A DNA stretch of 64,000 bases, from the NCBI GenBank assembly GCA_037178855.1, contig JASJZC010000005.1, positions 5,890,001 to 5,954,000 on the forward strand, read 5' to 3'. This DNA is from Oscheius sp. JU75 (lineage: Eukaryota; Nematoda; Chromadorea; Rhabditida; Rhabditidae). Position numbers and translations under genes: made by a program. Below are positions 24,237-34,527 of this stretch, in pieces. The notes beneath the pieces are model-generated. The model saw only the letters and a list, made by a program, of their open reading frames with translations, ran no database searches and was not told where the DNA came from. Within the stretch, counting starts at the first letter, position 1. Each line of letters opens with the position of its first letter.

Positions 24237-24664
24237 ATTCACTCTGTTCCCGAACAGGAGTCTCTTTCTCCCTCTCTTGTTCATTCATTTCCATAAGCGG
24301 GCCGATGCAATATTCTGCTGCTCATTGAAATTGCGAATTGGCAGGGGAGGAGGAGGTTGTACTATTTGTTGGTGAGCCAGCAAGCGGGAGAGAAATGATT
24401 TGATAAGAAGCGAAGAAGTCAAGTGAACAGGAAGAGTTTGGCAGAAAGGAAGATGACTGTTAGTACTTAACATCTTCAACCCGTTCCTGACAAAGATTTA
24501 GGTCAAAAACACGTTTATTTACTGGCTGGAACTTCTAGGCAGCTGACAGAATGCACTTGGATTGACATGCTCTTCTCCGCGAATAACCACACCCCATTTT
24601 TGCCTTGCAATCGTGGGCTGAAACAGGGGCATCGTTTCTCTTTCAGCTATCTGCTCCTACGCAA

Positions 24665-24894
24665 TTAACAGTGCCAAAGGGAATGATGTTGCTGAGCTCT
24701 AGCATTAGGACAGTCGTGTCTAAACAGCTGGAATTGGTAGCTGGAAGACACGACTACCTGTAGGAAGCGTCAACTGATCCAAAGTTATTTGGGCTCGCTT
24801 TTTGTTAGGTGATCTGGTCCACATAACAGGTACAATTGTTGCATGCCGCCTGGATGAGAGTTGCTAGAGAGAGGAGAACGAGGAAGCGGAACAT
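24665..24894 (-). CDS. small secreted Cys-containing peptide, structure uncertain
   Basis: The exon at 24823-24894 encodes a clear signal peptide (MFRFLVLLSLATLIQA) followed by ACNNCTCY. Directly read, the frame stops after eight more codons. Two splice options extend it: a GTGGAC donor to an acceptor before 24757 (giving a 54-residue protein ending at 24665), or a donor a few codons earlier to a later acceptor, giving a different cysteine-containing tail. A TATA box lies 31-38 bases upstream. The N-terminus resembles that of the next gene (MFRYFLLAL), suggesting related promoter and signal-peptide modules. Family unknown. Confidence 0.4.
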
Positions 24895-24924
24895 CGTCGG
24901 ATTATGAGGGAAGAGTTCTGCACT

Positions 24925-24932
24925 CTTTATAT
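24925..24932 (-). promoter_or_regulatory. TATA box, small secreted gene
   Basis: ATATAAAG on the minus strand, 31-38 bases before the ATG at 24894. Confidence 0.5.
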
Positions 24933-25556
24933 GAGCCAAAATGAATTATGGGATTGGACACTGTCTGGTAATGAGGATTGAAGAGAAAGCAGAGGTGGGA
25001 TTACAATGGTACAGCATCAAAAATTCTAAAGCAGCAGTCTCTAAGAGAAACAAAAGAACTAACTTGAGCAGCAGACCGTGAGGATTGGTTATCGGAAGGG
25101 GATGGACAGGTTATAAAGAGGTGTTGAGAAGTTAGATTTTTTTAAATGAAACAGTTAGATGGCCATATGTCTGGATCCCAGAACTTGTACACAGTTCTAT
25201 TACATGTTGAACTCTGTGGGAGCTTGTCACCAGGCCTCTTTCCAGCTGATCAACCAGAACAGGTACAAAGTGTTTTTTTAGAATCATCTGAGCATTCCGC
25301 TAAGATGAAAGAGTTGAGAAGGAGGGCATTTCAAACGTTTTTTTTAGAAAGCTGTGGGGTAGTTCTAATATGCTCTCTGAATCCCACTATTTCATTAGAC
25401 AGGCTCCCGCTAATTGATCACTTCCTACAAAATGCTGGTCCTTATTCTATTGCTACGCCAGACAATACCTGGATTCATGGATCCCCTTTCAGGGAGATCT
25501 GCATCTGACCAAGCCAGAAAACTACGAGTAAGTCTTTATTAGATCTTCGACAAAGC
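24933..25556. other. spacer between small secreted genes
   Basis: No supported gene on the minus strand. The plus strand has a 120-codon open frame (25146-25508) without signal peptide, splice support or recognisable domain; I do not call it. The polyadenylation signal of the next gene lies at 25535-25540. Confidence 0.4.
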
Positions 25557-25838
25557 TCACTCCCTTCTTATATTTTGTCGAATTGTGGTTCTCGTGGCTC
25601 CAAGAGTAGTTCTGGGCCTTGTCGTAGTTGTTGTTCTCTGTGTGAAAGTTCTCCCAAGAAATGTGTGACAACTTCCGAGCAAACAAATCTTCTCAGCCTA
25701 AGAACTCCTCGTTTTCTATGGAAATTTAACCAAACCAACCGGACAATCTTCACTCTTCGAGCACTTTTCTACAGTAACCTTCACTGTCAGGACTGAGATC
25801 GTGGAGAGGATGAGGGCAAGGAGAAAGTAGCGGAACAT
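25557..25838 (-). CDS. small secreted protein with EB-like Cys unit and Thr/Arg tail
   Basis: Minus-strand exons 25740-25838 and 25557-25697 with a 42-base intron; 79 residues. Signal peptide MFRYFLLALILSTISVLT. The mature part has one compact unit, C-x5-DCP-x4-C-x3-GSC, similar to an EB-type or ShK-length cysteine block but too short to assign. It is followed by a Thr- and Arg-rich tail with repeated TTT and RTT. A TATA box (ATATAAAA) sits at 25872-25879 and AATAAA at 25535-25540, so the transcription unit is compact and well delimited. Function unknown. Confidence 0.6.
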
Positions 25839-25871
25839 ATTTGGAAATGCTTTCAACCGGGAATGGGTCAG

Positions 25872-25879
25872 TTTTATAT
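25872..25879 (-). promoter_or_regulatory. TATA box, small secreted gene
   Basis: ATATAAAA on the minus strand, 34-41 bases before the ATG at 25838. Confidence 0.55.
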
Positions 25880-26910
25880 CCGTTTCAGACTGTTTATGAC
25901 TAAGCCGCCTGTACAATCAAAAACAAGGAAAATGTTCAGAGAGCAGTGTTTTTCAGGTGTCAAAGCAGCTTGTCTCTCCCTCCCCTCTTCAGTTTAAAAA
26001 TAAACATGTTCCGTGTGTTCAGACCCTGTATTGACTCATCGCCCTAATAGGTCTTTTGGTTTAAAATATCATTAGAAAGTTCGAGACCTAAACCAACATG
26101 TTCCGCTACTGAATACTCTCCCTCCTTCTTTTGGACTGTAGATAGCAGAGAATTGAATAAAATTTTAAGAAAAAGCAGACTGTCGGTCACAGAAGGCAAC
26201 ACTGTCAGACACAATGTCGGACATAGAGACAACTGCTAGATCCAATGTCGAACATAGACGAACGACAGTTCACCCGACTACGAAGGGTCTAGTTGAATGA
26301 AAAGTTCAAAACCGATTGATTCTTTCTTTTTTGTGGAGACAGCCATTTTGGGAGGTTTCTATGTTCTTTTCCCAGCAAAAATAAAAGTTATAAACCGAAG
26401 TTATTTACTCTAACACGAAAATGATGCATTTTAGTAGCAAGAGGATATCATAAAGATGTTCAGCGTGCTCGAACACCCTAGAATACGTTTTAAGGAAAGT
26501 TTTGTCTCTGCCGGCATCCAGCTAGAAACCCTCGGTAGCGTGAGATTTCCAAGCAAAAGGCCATAGATATCGGCACCCCCGTACCGCTCGGTATCTTAAA
26601 GGGTTGTTGGTTCGATCCCTGCCGAAGTCAAAACTTGTTGCAAAACGTTTTCTAGACTTTTCTGCCATGCTGATCACGATTCTGACGTCTTTTTGTATCC
26701 AAAAGTTTTTTTATCTAGAACTTTTGATCCGGTCGAGAAAAAACCTCTGAATCGAAGCTTCAAATTTTACAGTGAATTTCCCAATACTTGATTCTCTGAA
26801 GGTCGACATCAAGCGCTTGGCCCTCCCTAAACGAAGAAGTCTTTCATGTCTAAAATGACAAAAAAAACTGCAGAAATCAATACGGCTTCGACAATAATGA
26901 GCGAGGCAAG
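25880..26910. other. intergenic, with dispersed repeat
   Basis: Upstream of the small secreted gene and downstream of the ATP synthase gene. It contains copy 2 of the tRNA-like dispersed repeat (26601-26733). No coding sequence is supported. Confidence 0.5.
26601..26733 (+). repeat. dispersed repeat, copy 2, with tRNA-like end
   Basis: Partner of 20234-20366. Immediately to the left, ATCGGCA at about 26570 can pair with TGCCGAA at about 26620, so a short tRNA-like fold with a GGTTCGATCCC T-loop is possible. The enclosed segment of about 58 bases is too short for a normal cytosolic tRNA. Confidence 0.55.
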
Positions 26911-27380
26911 CTATATTTCTTGGGCCTTCTTCAATTCCTTGACCTGGGTACGGGTGGTCTTCGAAACGTAATCGGACGGGACGATGTATCCAAAGATGTA
27001 GCGACGGCCGATCATCTCTCCGACGAAGAACCAGGCGAGAACCTGAAATCGCACCCTGCTAAATGGAAAAAAGAACAAACCTCGAGAAAAACGGCACTGT
27101 AGACCAGTCCCTCGCGGACAGACAACTTGGAGTAGGCCTTGGTCTCGATAGCTTTGACAACCTTAGCAAAATCGGCCTTGATGGCTGGCCAGTCGGCTTG
27201 CTTGGGAGGAGCCAGCTCGTGCTTCCAGACTCCCTTCAGAATGGCGAGACGACGGGGGAACTGTGCCTAAAAATGGGAGTTTTACCCATGACGCATTGAA
27301 AAAGGAACCTTTTGGTGACGATAGATGGCTCCTCCGAGATTGGCAAGTTTCTCGAACATGTTCATCTGACGGGCGGCCAT
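26911..27380 (-). CDS. asg-1: mitochondrial ATP synthase subunit g
   Basis: Accessory membrane subunit of the F1Fo ATP synthase, involved in complex dimerisation in the inner mitochondrial membrane. Minus-strand exons 27309-27380, 27081-27266 and 26911-27042; 129 residues, all introns phase 0 and about 40 bases. It starts MAARQMNMFEKL. The KHELAPP motif and the LAWFFVGEMIGRRYIFGY membrane segment match nematode subunit g. The N-terminus is weakly basic and could serve for import. The gene lies about 400 bases downstream of the innexin on the same strand. C. elegans has asg-1 and asg-2; which one this corresponds to is not resolved. Confidence 0.88.
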
Positions 27381-27570
27381 TCTGAATCATTTTGTGAGAT
27401 GGGAAACTGAGGATAAAGGCAATTTTAAGAAGAGAAATACACCAAGAGAGTCCCTAAGACGTTTTCGCATCAGTTGTGACGATATCTTGGCAAAAGCTTC
27501 GAAAGGAAAGCGGTTAATTTTTGCGTGAACAAGAGCAATGAGGAACAAAGTCAAAGACAATTCTCATGCA

Positions 27571-27758
27571 AAACAAAAGGACATCATGTACTTCGTAGTT
27601 TCCAGGAAAGTACGAAAATCCATTTTTTTTAGAAAGGAGACAGCAAAACCAAATCTTTGGAAATCAATTAGAGGTTTGTGATGAGTAAAATAACGCAGTT
27701 TAGCTCATTTGGCCAAAAACAAAAGGACATCATGTACTTCGTAGTTTCCAGGAAAGTA
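27571..27758. repeat. 42-base direct repeat upstream of subunit g gene
   Basis: Bases 27571-27612 and 27717-27758 are identical (start AAACAAAAGGACATC, end GGAAAGTA), spaced 146 bases apart. They lie between the innexin 3' end and the ATP synthase g start. Confidence 0.9.
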
Positions 27759-27778
27759 AGAAAATGAGATGAAATCTA

Positions 27779-30136
27779 TCAGGAATATGCCAAACTCAGC
27801 CCAGAACGGACAAGGTTGCTAAAGATGCAAGATAAATGTTTGAGGTAAGAGTAGAAACAAACAAATGAATAATATATGCAGGAACGGCAAGTAAGAATGT
27901 TTCTTTGAGTAAAACTACAAAAAGGTGGGAACAAAATAAGGTAATTTGTGACGACGAGTCGTTGCGGAATCCACTTGTTTTGTAAACGACAGCATTTTTT
28001 TTTACCTAAAGGCAGCATTATTGAAACAGATGAAAACACTAACTCCTCAGTTGGCGGAGCAGACGGCGCGACATCAAACAAGGTGATGCGGTCATTCAGC
28101 GTGTATGCAACGAGTCTCGTCGTTTCTTCTTCCGTAGCCGCATCGGCGTCAGAGTTTCTTTTGTCGGTGATTCGAACCGAGACTATTGACTGCTCGCTGA
28201 CGCAGTCGGCTGTCTGAAAGGCCGGCTTCGCGTACGCCTTCCAAAGTTCGACAATCAAATCCTGGGCGAGAAATGATCCGACCCGAGCACGCAGGAAGTT
28301 GAACATGAGGATTCCGTCGGCGCTGAATTGAGGTTTTTTATTTGAAAAGTTTTCCAGAAAACCTCAGAGCTTTGTCGATGAATTGACGTCGCTGCCACTC
28401 CAGTTGGGCAGAATTAGCTCCAACTCCCGTTGCTTCTTTGTAAGCATCAGAAAGGCGCTCCCGATTCTGGAATTTACCATTCAAAGTACCGAAAAAAGCG
28501 GAAAAATACCGATAGATGCTGATTGGCCATTCGGTAGCGATGCTGTGGCCACACCAGAATCATCATCTTCTTCAGCAGAGAGCCCACATTGACGACGAGA
28601 ATAACGAGTAGCCAGAAATAGACAAAAGCGAACATTTTTTCGATAATAAAGTTCTGCATCAGGACACAGGGCATCTTCAGCTTGAACATGACATAGTTGG
28701 CGTCCTGAACAACCTCTTTTCCAGTAAAATTCGAGGAAACCATTTGGCTGACGTCGCACCGGACCAGGGTCGGAAAGACGCCTTCGATTCCTTCGAGACT
28801 GTGCTCCATTGTCGTCCATTTATAGGTCAAGAGCTAAAAATATGAGGATTTTCTTGGCTAGAGCTTTCGTGAGGCTTGTTATAGGTGGCCCAACTGGATT
28901 TGACGCAAACTTGGGTGCTACAATTTTTTCGTTATATTTACCCCATATTTACTCTTGCCACCACGTTGGGTCGCCTTGGCAAAAAACACACAGTAAGTAA
29001 GATGCACGATCAGACGTGCGGCGGAAATGGCTAGCTGTTTGAGACACGTGAAGACGGAGTAAAGTTTAGTTTTCACTCATTGCGACCTTTGTCGACCCTC
29101 GACTACATGCAGTAAGAGCCCTTTCTCTCACCCTGATTCGAATAAACTGAGCTAGCAAATGTTCTAACCGTCGAAGCTTTCAGAAAACGCATAACTTTTG
29201 CTACAATCTCCGCGCCGTATGCAATATTCCAACAAGTCGCGTCTAGACCCCTGTTACGACGAGAGCTTCACCTCGAAACCCCAGAGAAGATTGAATCTGC
29301 TGGGAATTAGGTAGCAGAGGAGCAGGAACTGGGATAGAACTATGATCACGGCTAGCAGCTTTCGGAGTACACAGAAAACGGCCATCGATTGACCAAACAG
29401 CGATCTGAAGAGCAACCGATTGTGGAAGGGGATCCAGCTGACCTTCTACTACGCATGTTCATCGTTCGACAAATGAACTCTGCCAGCTTCGAGATGGCCT
29501 TCGCTCGTTCTTTCGGCTTCGTTTTCTCTTTAATAGTGTTGCAGTCTTCGATGAAGCTTCCGATATCCTCTCCTGAGACGAATTTCGCCACTTTACAAAA
29601 AGAACTGAACCGTAGCAGAAGAAGCGAGCGAATGTTGTCCAGAACATTCGCGGGACGCGGAATAGAATTGCCATGAGCATAAATACGTAGGGTACCCACT
29701 GAAAATTAGTTTCTTCAAGGAAAAGACTACAAAAGGTTACCTGGTAATAGACAAGCTGCTCCAGATCGGGATCAGTTTTTATGTTGCGATTGAAGGAATG
29801 TGGATGCATAGATTGGATGATAATTTTGCTTTGAATATAGCAATAGCTATTATAGTAGTCTTCCCATTCTGCAAAGCACAAAAATTTTGGGGGAAAACAT
29901 ATGCAAACTTGTATAGGCTGCCGGCGGCATGCAGTGGATTGGATCTCCAAATATCTGTTTGTAGCCAGTCATTACTCCAAGGAAAAAGAAAAGGGTAAAG
30001 GTCAAATCCGCGTTTACAATGTCTACTAGCTCTTCTGCAAAGCTGTACTTGCCCTAAAATGTAAAAACGGCTGGTAAGAAGAGAGAAGACTTACTATTGA
30101 CTGTACGAGATTTTCAAAGTGCTCGAAGTCTAGCAT
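27779..30136 (-). CDS. innexin gap-junction protein
   Basis: Four-pass protein forming invertebrate gap-junction hemichannels. Minus-strand exons: 30095-30136, 29909-30053, 29741-29868, 29611-29698, 29443-29572, 29272-29404, 28510-28833, 28363-28466 and a last exon from 28322 down. Phases agree throughout. TM1 follows the short N-terminus. Extracellular loop 1 has PIHC and YCY cysteines, then the signature YYQW. TM2 is at 29272-29404. Extracellular loop 2 has RCD and PCV cysteines. TM3 and a TM4-side FVYFWLLVILVV stretch follow, and the cytoplasmic part has DGILMFNFLRA. Read without further splicing the protein is 545 residues, ending at 27779. That is long for the family, and the last 90 residues look non-coding, so a splice or earlier end near 28010 is likely. 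Which C. elegans inx gene it matches is unknown. Confidence 0.88.
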
Positions 30137-30679
30137 GGCATCTAGTTATTACTTTTAGTGGTGCCTGAAACGATTTTTAGTGATCGAAAAAGAGGAAGCG
30201 AGTATAAGAAGTAAGATTTTACAGCGTAAAATAACTGAAGTAATGGAACTGCGTTTCCCAAGAACTGAGCAACGCGCTGCAAACTAATATGGTTTTTCGA
30301 CAATCGTTGAGTCGCCTAAAAGGATCGGTTTTATTTGTCTGCCTCTCTCTCTCTATTTTTGTCTGCTAGATCTATGTTATCTGGTACTGGAAATCGAAAA
30401 AAAGAGCAAAAGAAAGTGGCAAAAGAGCAGCAAAAATGATAGATAAAGTAGAGACAAGATTTCCCCAGTTTGAACACAACGCGCACTCCTGCAATTTGCG
30501 CGCAATTTCAAACAGATAAAAAATTAGCATTCGAGGATCTCCAAGTCCGATTTCAAGCCAAAATTCTTTCTTTACGCCTGTTTACCTCATCACCACAGCT
30601 TATAATCAGTTACTCCTAATTCACTCGACCGAAGACCACTCAAACTGGCTGATTGTTTACCACAATCAGCCTTTCCTTC
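30137..30679. other. divergent promoter region, innexin / L-domain gene
   Basis: Gene starts point away from each other across this spacer. Contains a short CT-rich tract near 30340-30355. No coding sequence, tRNA or repeat recognised. Confidence 0.5.
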
Positions 30680-32483
30680 ATGTTCTTCAATATTTTATTT
30701 GTCTGTTTTTACATGATCAATTCAAAAAACGGTAAGACACAGAACGTTTAAAAGAATTTCTTCAGTCTGCCAAGTTGCTACTCCCGTCGGGCAATGGTTA
30801 AAATCTAATCCAAAACGGTCTTGTTCCTCCGTCAAGGGCCATTTTATTCTAGATAAGGCTGTCACGACCTCATTTTCTGACCTATTCCACACATTTTCTA
30901 GCCTGACAAAGATCGAGGGATGTCTCAAGGTGCATCAGTACACAGCCACAAAAAATATAAGCTTTCTTTATAATCTCAAAGAGGTCATTTGTGACAAAGA
31001 GGAAGGTGAGTTGATGTTTTTTAAAAAAAAAAAAAACATCAATGCAGCCAAAAAAAAAGGTCTGGAAAATGTCATAGACATCTGGGAATGGCGACTGGAC
31101 ACTCTCGGATTGGATTCATTGAAGAAAGTCGAGGGACCTGGGAAGATCAGGGTTTCTTTTGTCAATCCAAATGCGTCCCCCAATGAACAATGGGCGGAGA
31201 AGGACGGGAAGCATTGTTTCTCAAGAAATGTGAGCAGGAGCTGTTTGAAGAAGACAGTCAGTTGCAGGAGATCTCGTTTTTCGGCTACCATCCTCAGTTT
31301 CTGTCCGATATGAAGCCAGCCTGTGATATCTGTGAGTTGAATCCTAGTTGAAAAGACAAAGGTTTCAGCCGATCCATGCCTTCATTTCGAACGCGTGAAA
31401 CCCGCCTACAATTGGCTAGACATTCCAGAGAATTGTACAATCTTCATGGGATCTATCTGTCTTGAAGGTTAGACTTCCTTTGATGTGTAAGGGAGTCATT
31501 GATTGGTAAAGGCTTTGAAAAAAGACCCAACTGATGATGATGGTCGGGTTTAAGATTGGCCACTAGTTTGTCACTACCAGCCAGAATGATGTTGTCCAGT
31601 GGTTTTGCTCTGGACTCTCTAAGCTCCTAGTTTGTCGAAGCACTGGAGTTTCAGAGTTTCCAATTCAAAGCCTTTTATGACCTCCGAACATTAATCCCAA
31701 AATCTTTCCAAGCCAAGGAGATCCTCACTTTGTAGAAGGGTTATGCCCGTGTGATTTGTTATAGCATCGAGTCACATTAGGTGAGATCTATCTATTCTAC
31801 TAAAGATCTGTCTGTCTGTACGTCGCGAAGCAAAGCACGTGGGCGCGGGTTCGAACACGGGTCTGCCACTACCACAAAGGAAAGTATCGCTCAAACAAAC
31901 GTTGAGCATGACGATACCTGGTGAAGCTGCTCGTGGCTCTTACACCAAATTCCCGAAGGACCTGATCGCAAAACATAAATGTCGAATCACAGATCACGCC
32001 TTGTCAATGCACCAAACTTCAGGCCCAATCGGAGAAACAGATCCTCGACTTCAAAAGTTTTCTTCCATCGAGCTTCTTCTCGGAAGCATACAAGTAGCTG
32101 GAACATTATTGAGCTCAATCGACATGTTCCCAAACCTCAAGACGTTGTATCCCTGTATGAATGCTTTGTATTTCTGCAGACTCCTTTCAGACTACTCGTC
32201 CCGATACGAAGGCTTCTGTAGTGGCTCTTCAGCTAATGGAAACAGTGAAATCGATGCTGGTTTCAATCATTTCCTGAGGAAACTCTCTTTTCCGAGTCTT
32301 ATTCCCATTAGGAGACTCTTCATTCTGGACCATGTAGACTATGGGAATACCGGTTTTGCCAGATGGTACATCAAAGAAGAGGCCTTCTACCCGGAGGAAA
32401 CTTTCGATCTCTGCTCCTATTTTCCACAGTTTGAGACAGGAATTCAGTCTTGCGGTAGGAATTTTCAGAAAATGAAAAGTTGA
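30680..32483 (+). CDS. receptor L-domain (irld-like) protein with apparent frameshift
   Basis: Secreted protein with two insulin/EGF-receptor-type L domains, a family expanded in nematodes (irld genes). Exons 30680-30731, 30766-31005, 31048-31331, 31369-31467 and 32023-32483. Signal peptide MFFNILFVCFYMINS. L1 shows KIEGCLKV, NLKEVIC and LGLDSLKKVEG. L2 shows IPENCTIF, LLGSIQV, FPNLKTLYP and a later SFPSLIPI. Splice phases agree for every junction except inside exon 3. Its 284 bases carry frame 1 to about 31205 and a different frame (LFLKKCEQ onward) after it, so one base is missing, probably in the GGG at 31206-31208. No membrane segment or kinase is present. A further 36-base intron in the last exon (about 32154-32189) is possible. 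Intron 4 has a tRNA-like GGTTCGAAC at about 31848. Either a pseudogene or an assembly error. Confidence 0.65.
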
Positions 32484-32503
32484 AATCTCTAGAGGTGGAG
32501 AAA

Positions 32504-34527
32504 ATGGCAGGACCCCTAGCCTACAGTGACGAGGATCCAAAAGAAAAAGTTATTACCTATTGGGCCTGGGTAATCAGCATTTCTTCCTCGCTTATCGGAA
32601 TATTTCTTGGACATCGCACTTTTCTTCTTCTGGCCTTTGGAGAAGCTTCTAGTCTTACTGTCTGTCGGTATTTTATGACCACAATAGTCTTTGTGAACTC
32701 TTTGGTGGCAATTCAAAGATGCTTGATGTACGAGGTGAGTTTATCCGAACGTGATTAAACTCGGGAACTCTATGAAAACAAGGGGTCGAGTCAAAAAATT
32801 TTCTTCGGCAGCATTACCGTTATCTAGCAATTCACACGGTAGGGCCCTATTTCATTCGAAGACCCCGACTCTGACCAAGCTTTTAGAGAGCTCGTGGTGT
32901 AAAAGTGTTTATCTACGTACATACTTACTTTTGTCGAGCAAACTTTAGTAGGTTTTTTGAACTTGTTAGCAGCTGTTCCAAACATAGCGCACCAGTTTTT
33001 GAATATTCACAGCCAGTCACTTGTACTATACATTACTTTGAGTCAAAGTTGCTCGCCTGACAAGGAGGTCTCTCACGATTTCGGTAATTTTGGGGCTTAT
33101 AGGTTTAATATCTTTCGAATGTTGTCGCAAGACCTCGGACCTATCGCTCGGCTCTTGAGATTTGTCATCCAATTACTAAATACTCTCCCTTTTCAGACAA
33201 TCTGGAACGTCAACATCTTGTACTACACTTACGTCGACGAGATCCTTCCCCAAGTTTTCACACGGTTCTTCATGCTCCGGGAAGGAGAAGTTCTCGTAAA
33301 ACTTGTTGTCAGTCTCAAGTACTCTTCTCTCTTCTTGATTCTGGCCGGTTTCCTCGATATTCTTGTCCATTCTTGGTATTTTTCGTTTTAAAATACATCT
33401 GCCTTGTAGTCTCTTGAAAAACGGGAAAAATCTGGATGTTTACAATGGATTCTCGACGCTGTACTGTGTCCTGGTTGCGTTCACTACAGTACTCTTGACT
33501 GGGATTTTCTACGACAACATGGCTGTTGGGTTCGTTGGTGGAAAGACCTACTTGGAAAAAAGGACAATGTCGTATATTCCGCTGATTATGGTGAGAGAAT
33601 GAGAACGATTAGATACTTCTGTTGCTACTTCAGCCTAAAAGCATTGCAGGACACAGTAAATGTGAATGCGAAAAAAAAACAATCACAGACCCGGGATCAT
33701 AAGAGTTTCTTGCTCTACCTCTCCATCCAGATCTTCCCCCTTACTTTTCAGTCTTCCAGAACTCTGCAGCCTACCCAAACTTTTCCCTCCTCATCGATGA
33801 ACCCGTATTCTCTCGAGACAGCAGAGACTGGCGTTTGGACTTCACTCCGATCCTGGGAACCGAGAGTCTCATGCTGGATGTCCATGGTGTAAGTGAATTT
33901 GTTGTAGTTTATAGCAAAGAATCTAGAAAATCTTCCCTGAATTCAATTTCTGGTGTGACATGGTTCTTCTACTCGTGATTGTGATTTTTGTGACTCTTCG
34001 GGCAATACACATGCTCTTTCTGGAGAACCTTCCTGTCCTCGTCTTGCTCCTTATGCTAGTGAGTTTTTGCAGAAAGTCATAGAGTTTCTTTCAGTACACC
34101 CAGCTCTCTATAGACCGAGTTCGACAGTTCATCTTCAAGGACATACTTTGGGAAGTAAGCATCTTTGACTGTTTATGATTTGATAACTTTTAGGACTACT
34201 GTGGCTCGACTGACTTCTACGAGACACAGCTCATCCTCGACAAGTATCGAGTATTCGACTGCAGGAGCATGTACGACTTCTACTACCAGATCTTTGGGAC
34301 TGTAATCAGTTTTTTTGAGCTACAGAAGAGAAATTTTCAGGCTACTGGAATGCTACCGTATCTCGGTTACCTACTTGTTTCTGTAATTTGCTGGAGATTC
34401 GCTAGGTATACTGTCACCATATTTTTGTACGAGTAAGAGATTCAGGTTCCATACACGACTAGGAGAAGCAGCTAGAAGAAGAAATAGAAAGTTGAAGAGC
34501 AACTATCAACTGAACACGGTATCATGA
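32504..34527 (+). CDS. multi-pass membrane protein, unknown family
   Basis: Ten exons (32504-32734, 33197-33375, 33410-33590, 33634-33655, 33752-33888, 33927-34058, 34095-34154, 34194-34301, 34341-34405, 34446-34527) total 399 codons with all phases matching. It starts MAGPLAYSDEDPKEK, and has no signal peptide. Six or seven hydrophobic segments: about residues 18-40, 53-75, 105-130, 150-172, 255-275, 280-295 and 355-375. Between the fourth and fifth lies a polar loop (VFSRDSRDWRLDFTP). Two cysteines (DYCGS, VFDCRS) flank a loop before the last segment, and the tail is basic (ARRRNRKLK). A 22-base exon is unusual. An alternative last splice from 34518 to about 34650 could add two more hydrophobic segments (to 34944). 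I do not recognise the family. A receptor or transporter is possible. Confidence 0.6.

Noticed and set aside
25146..25508. Plus-strand open frame of 120 codons
   Set aside because: No signal peptide, known motif, splice signal or promoter; it lies across the upstream region of a minus-strand gene.
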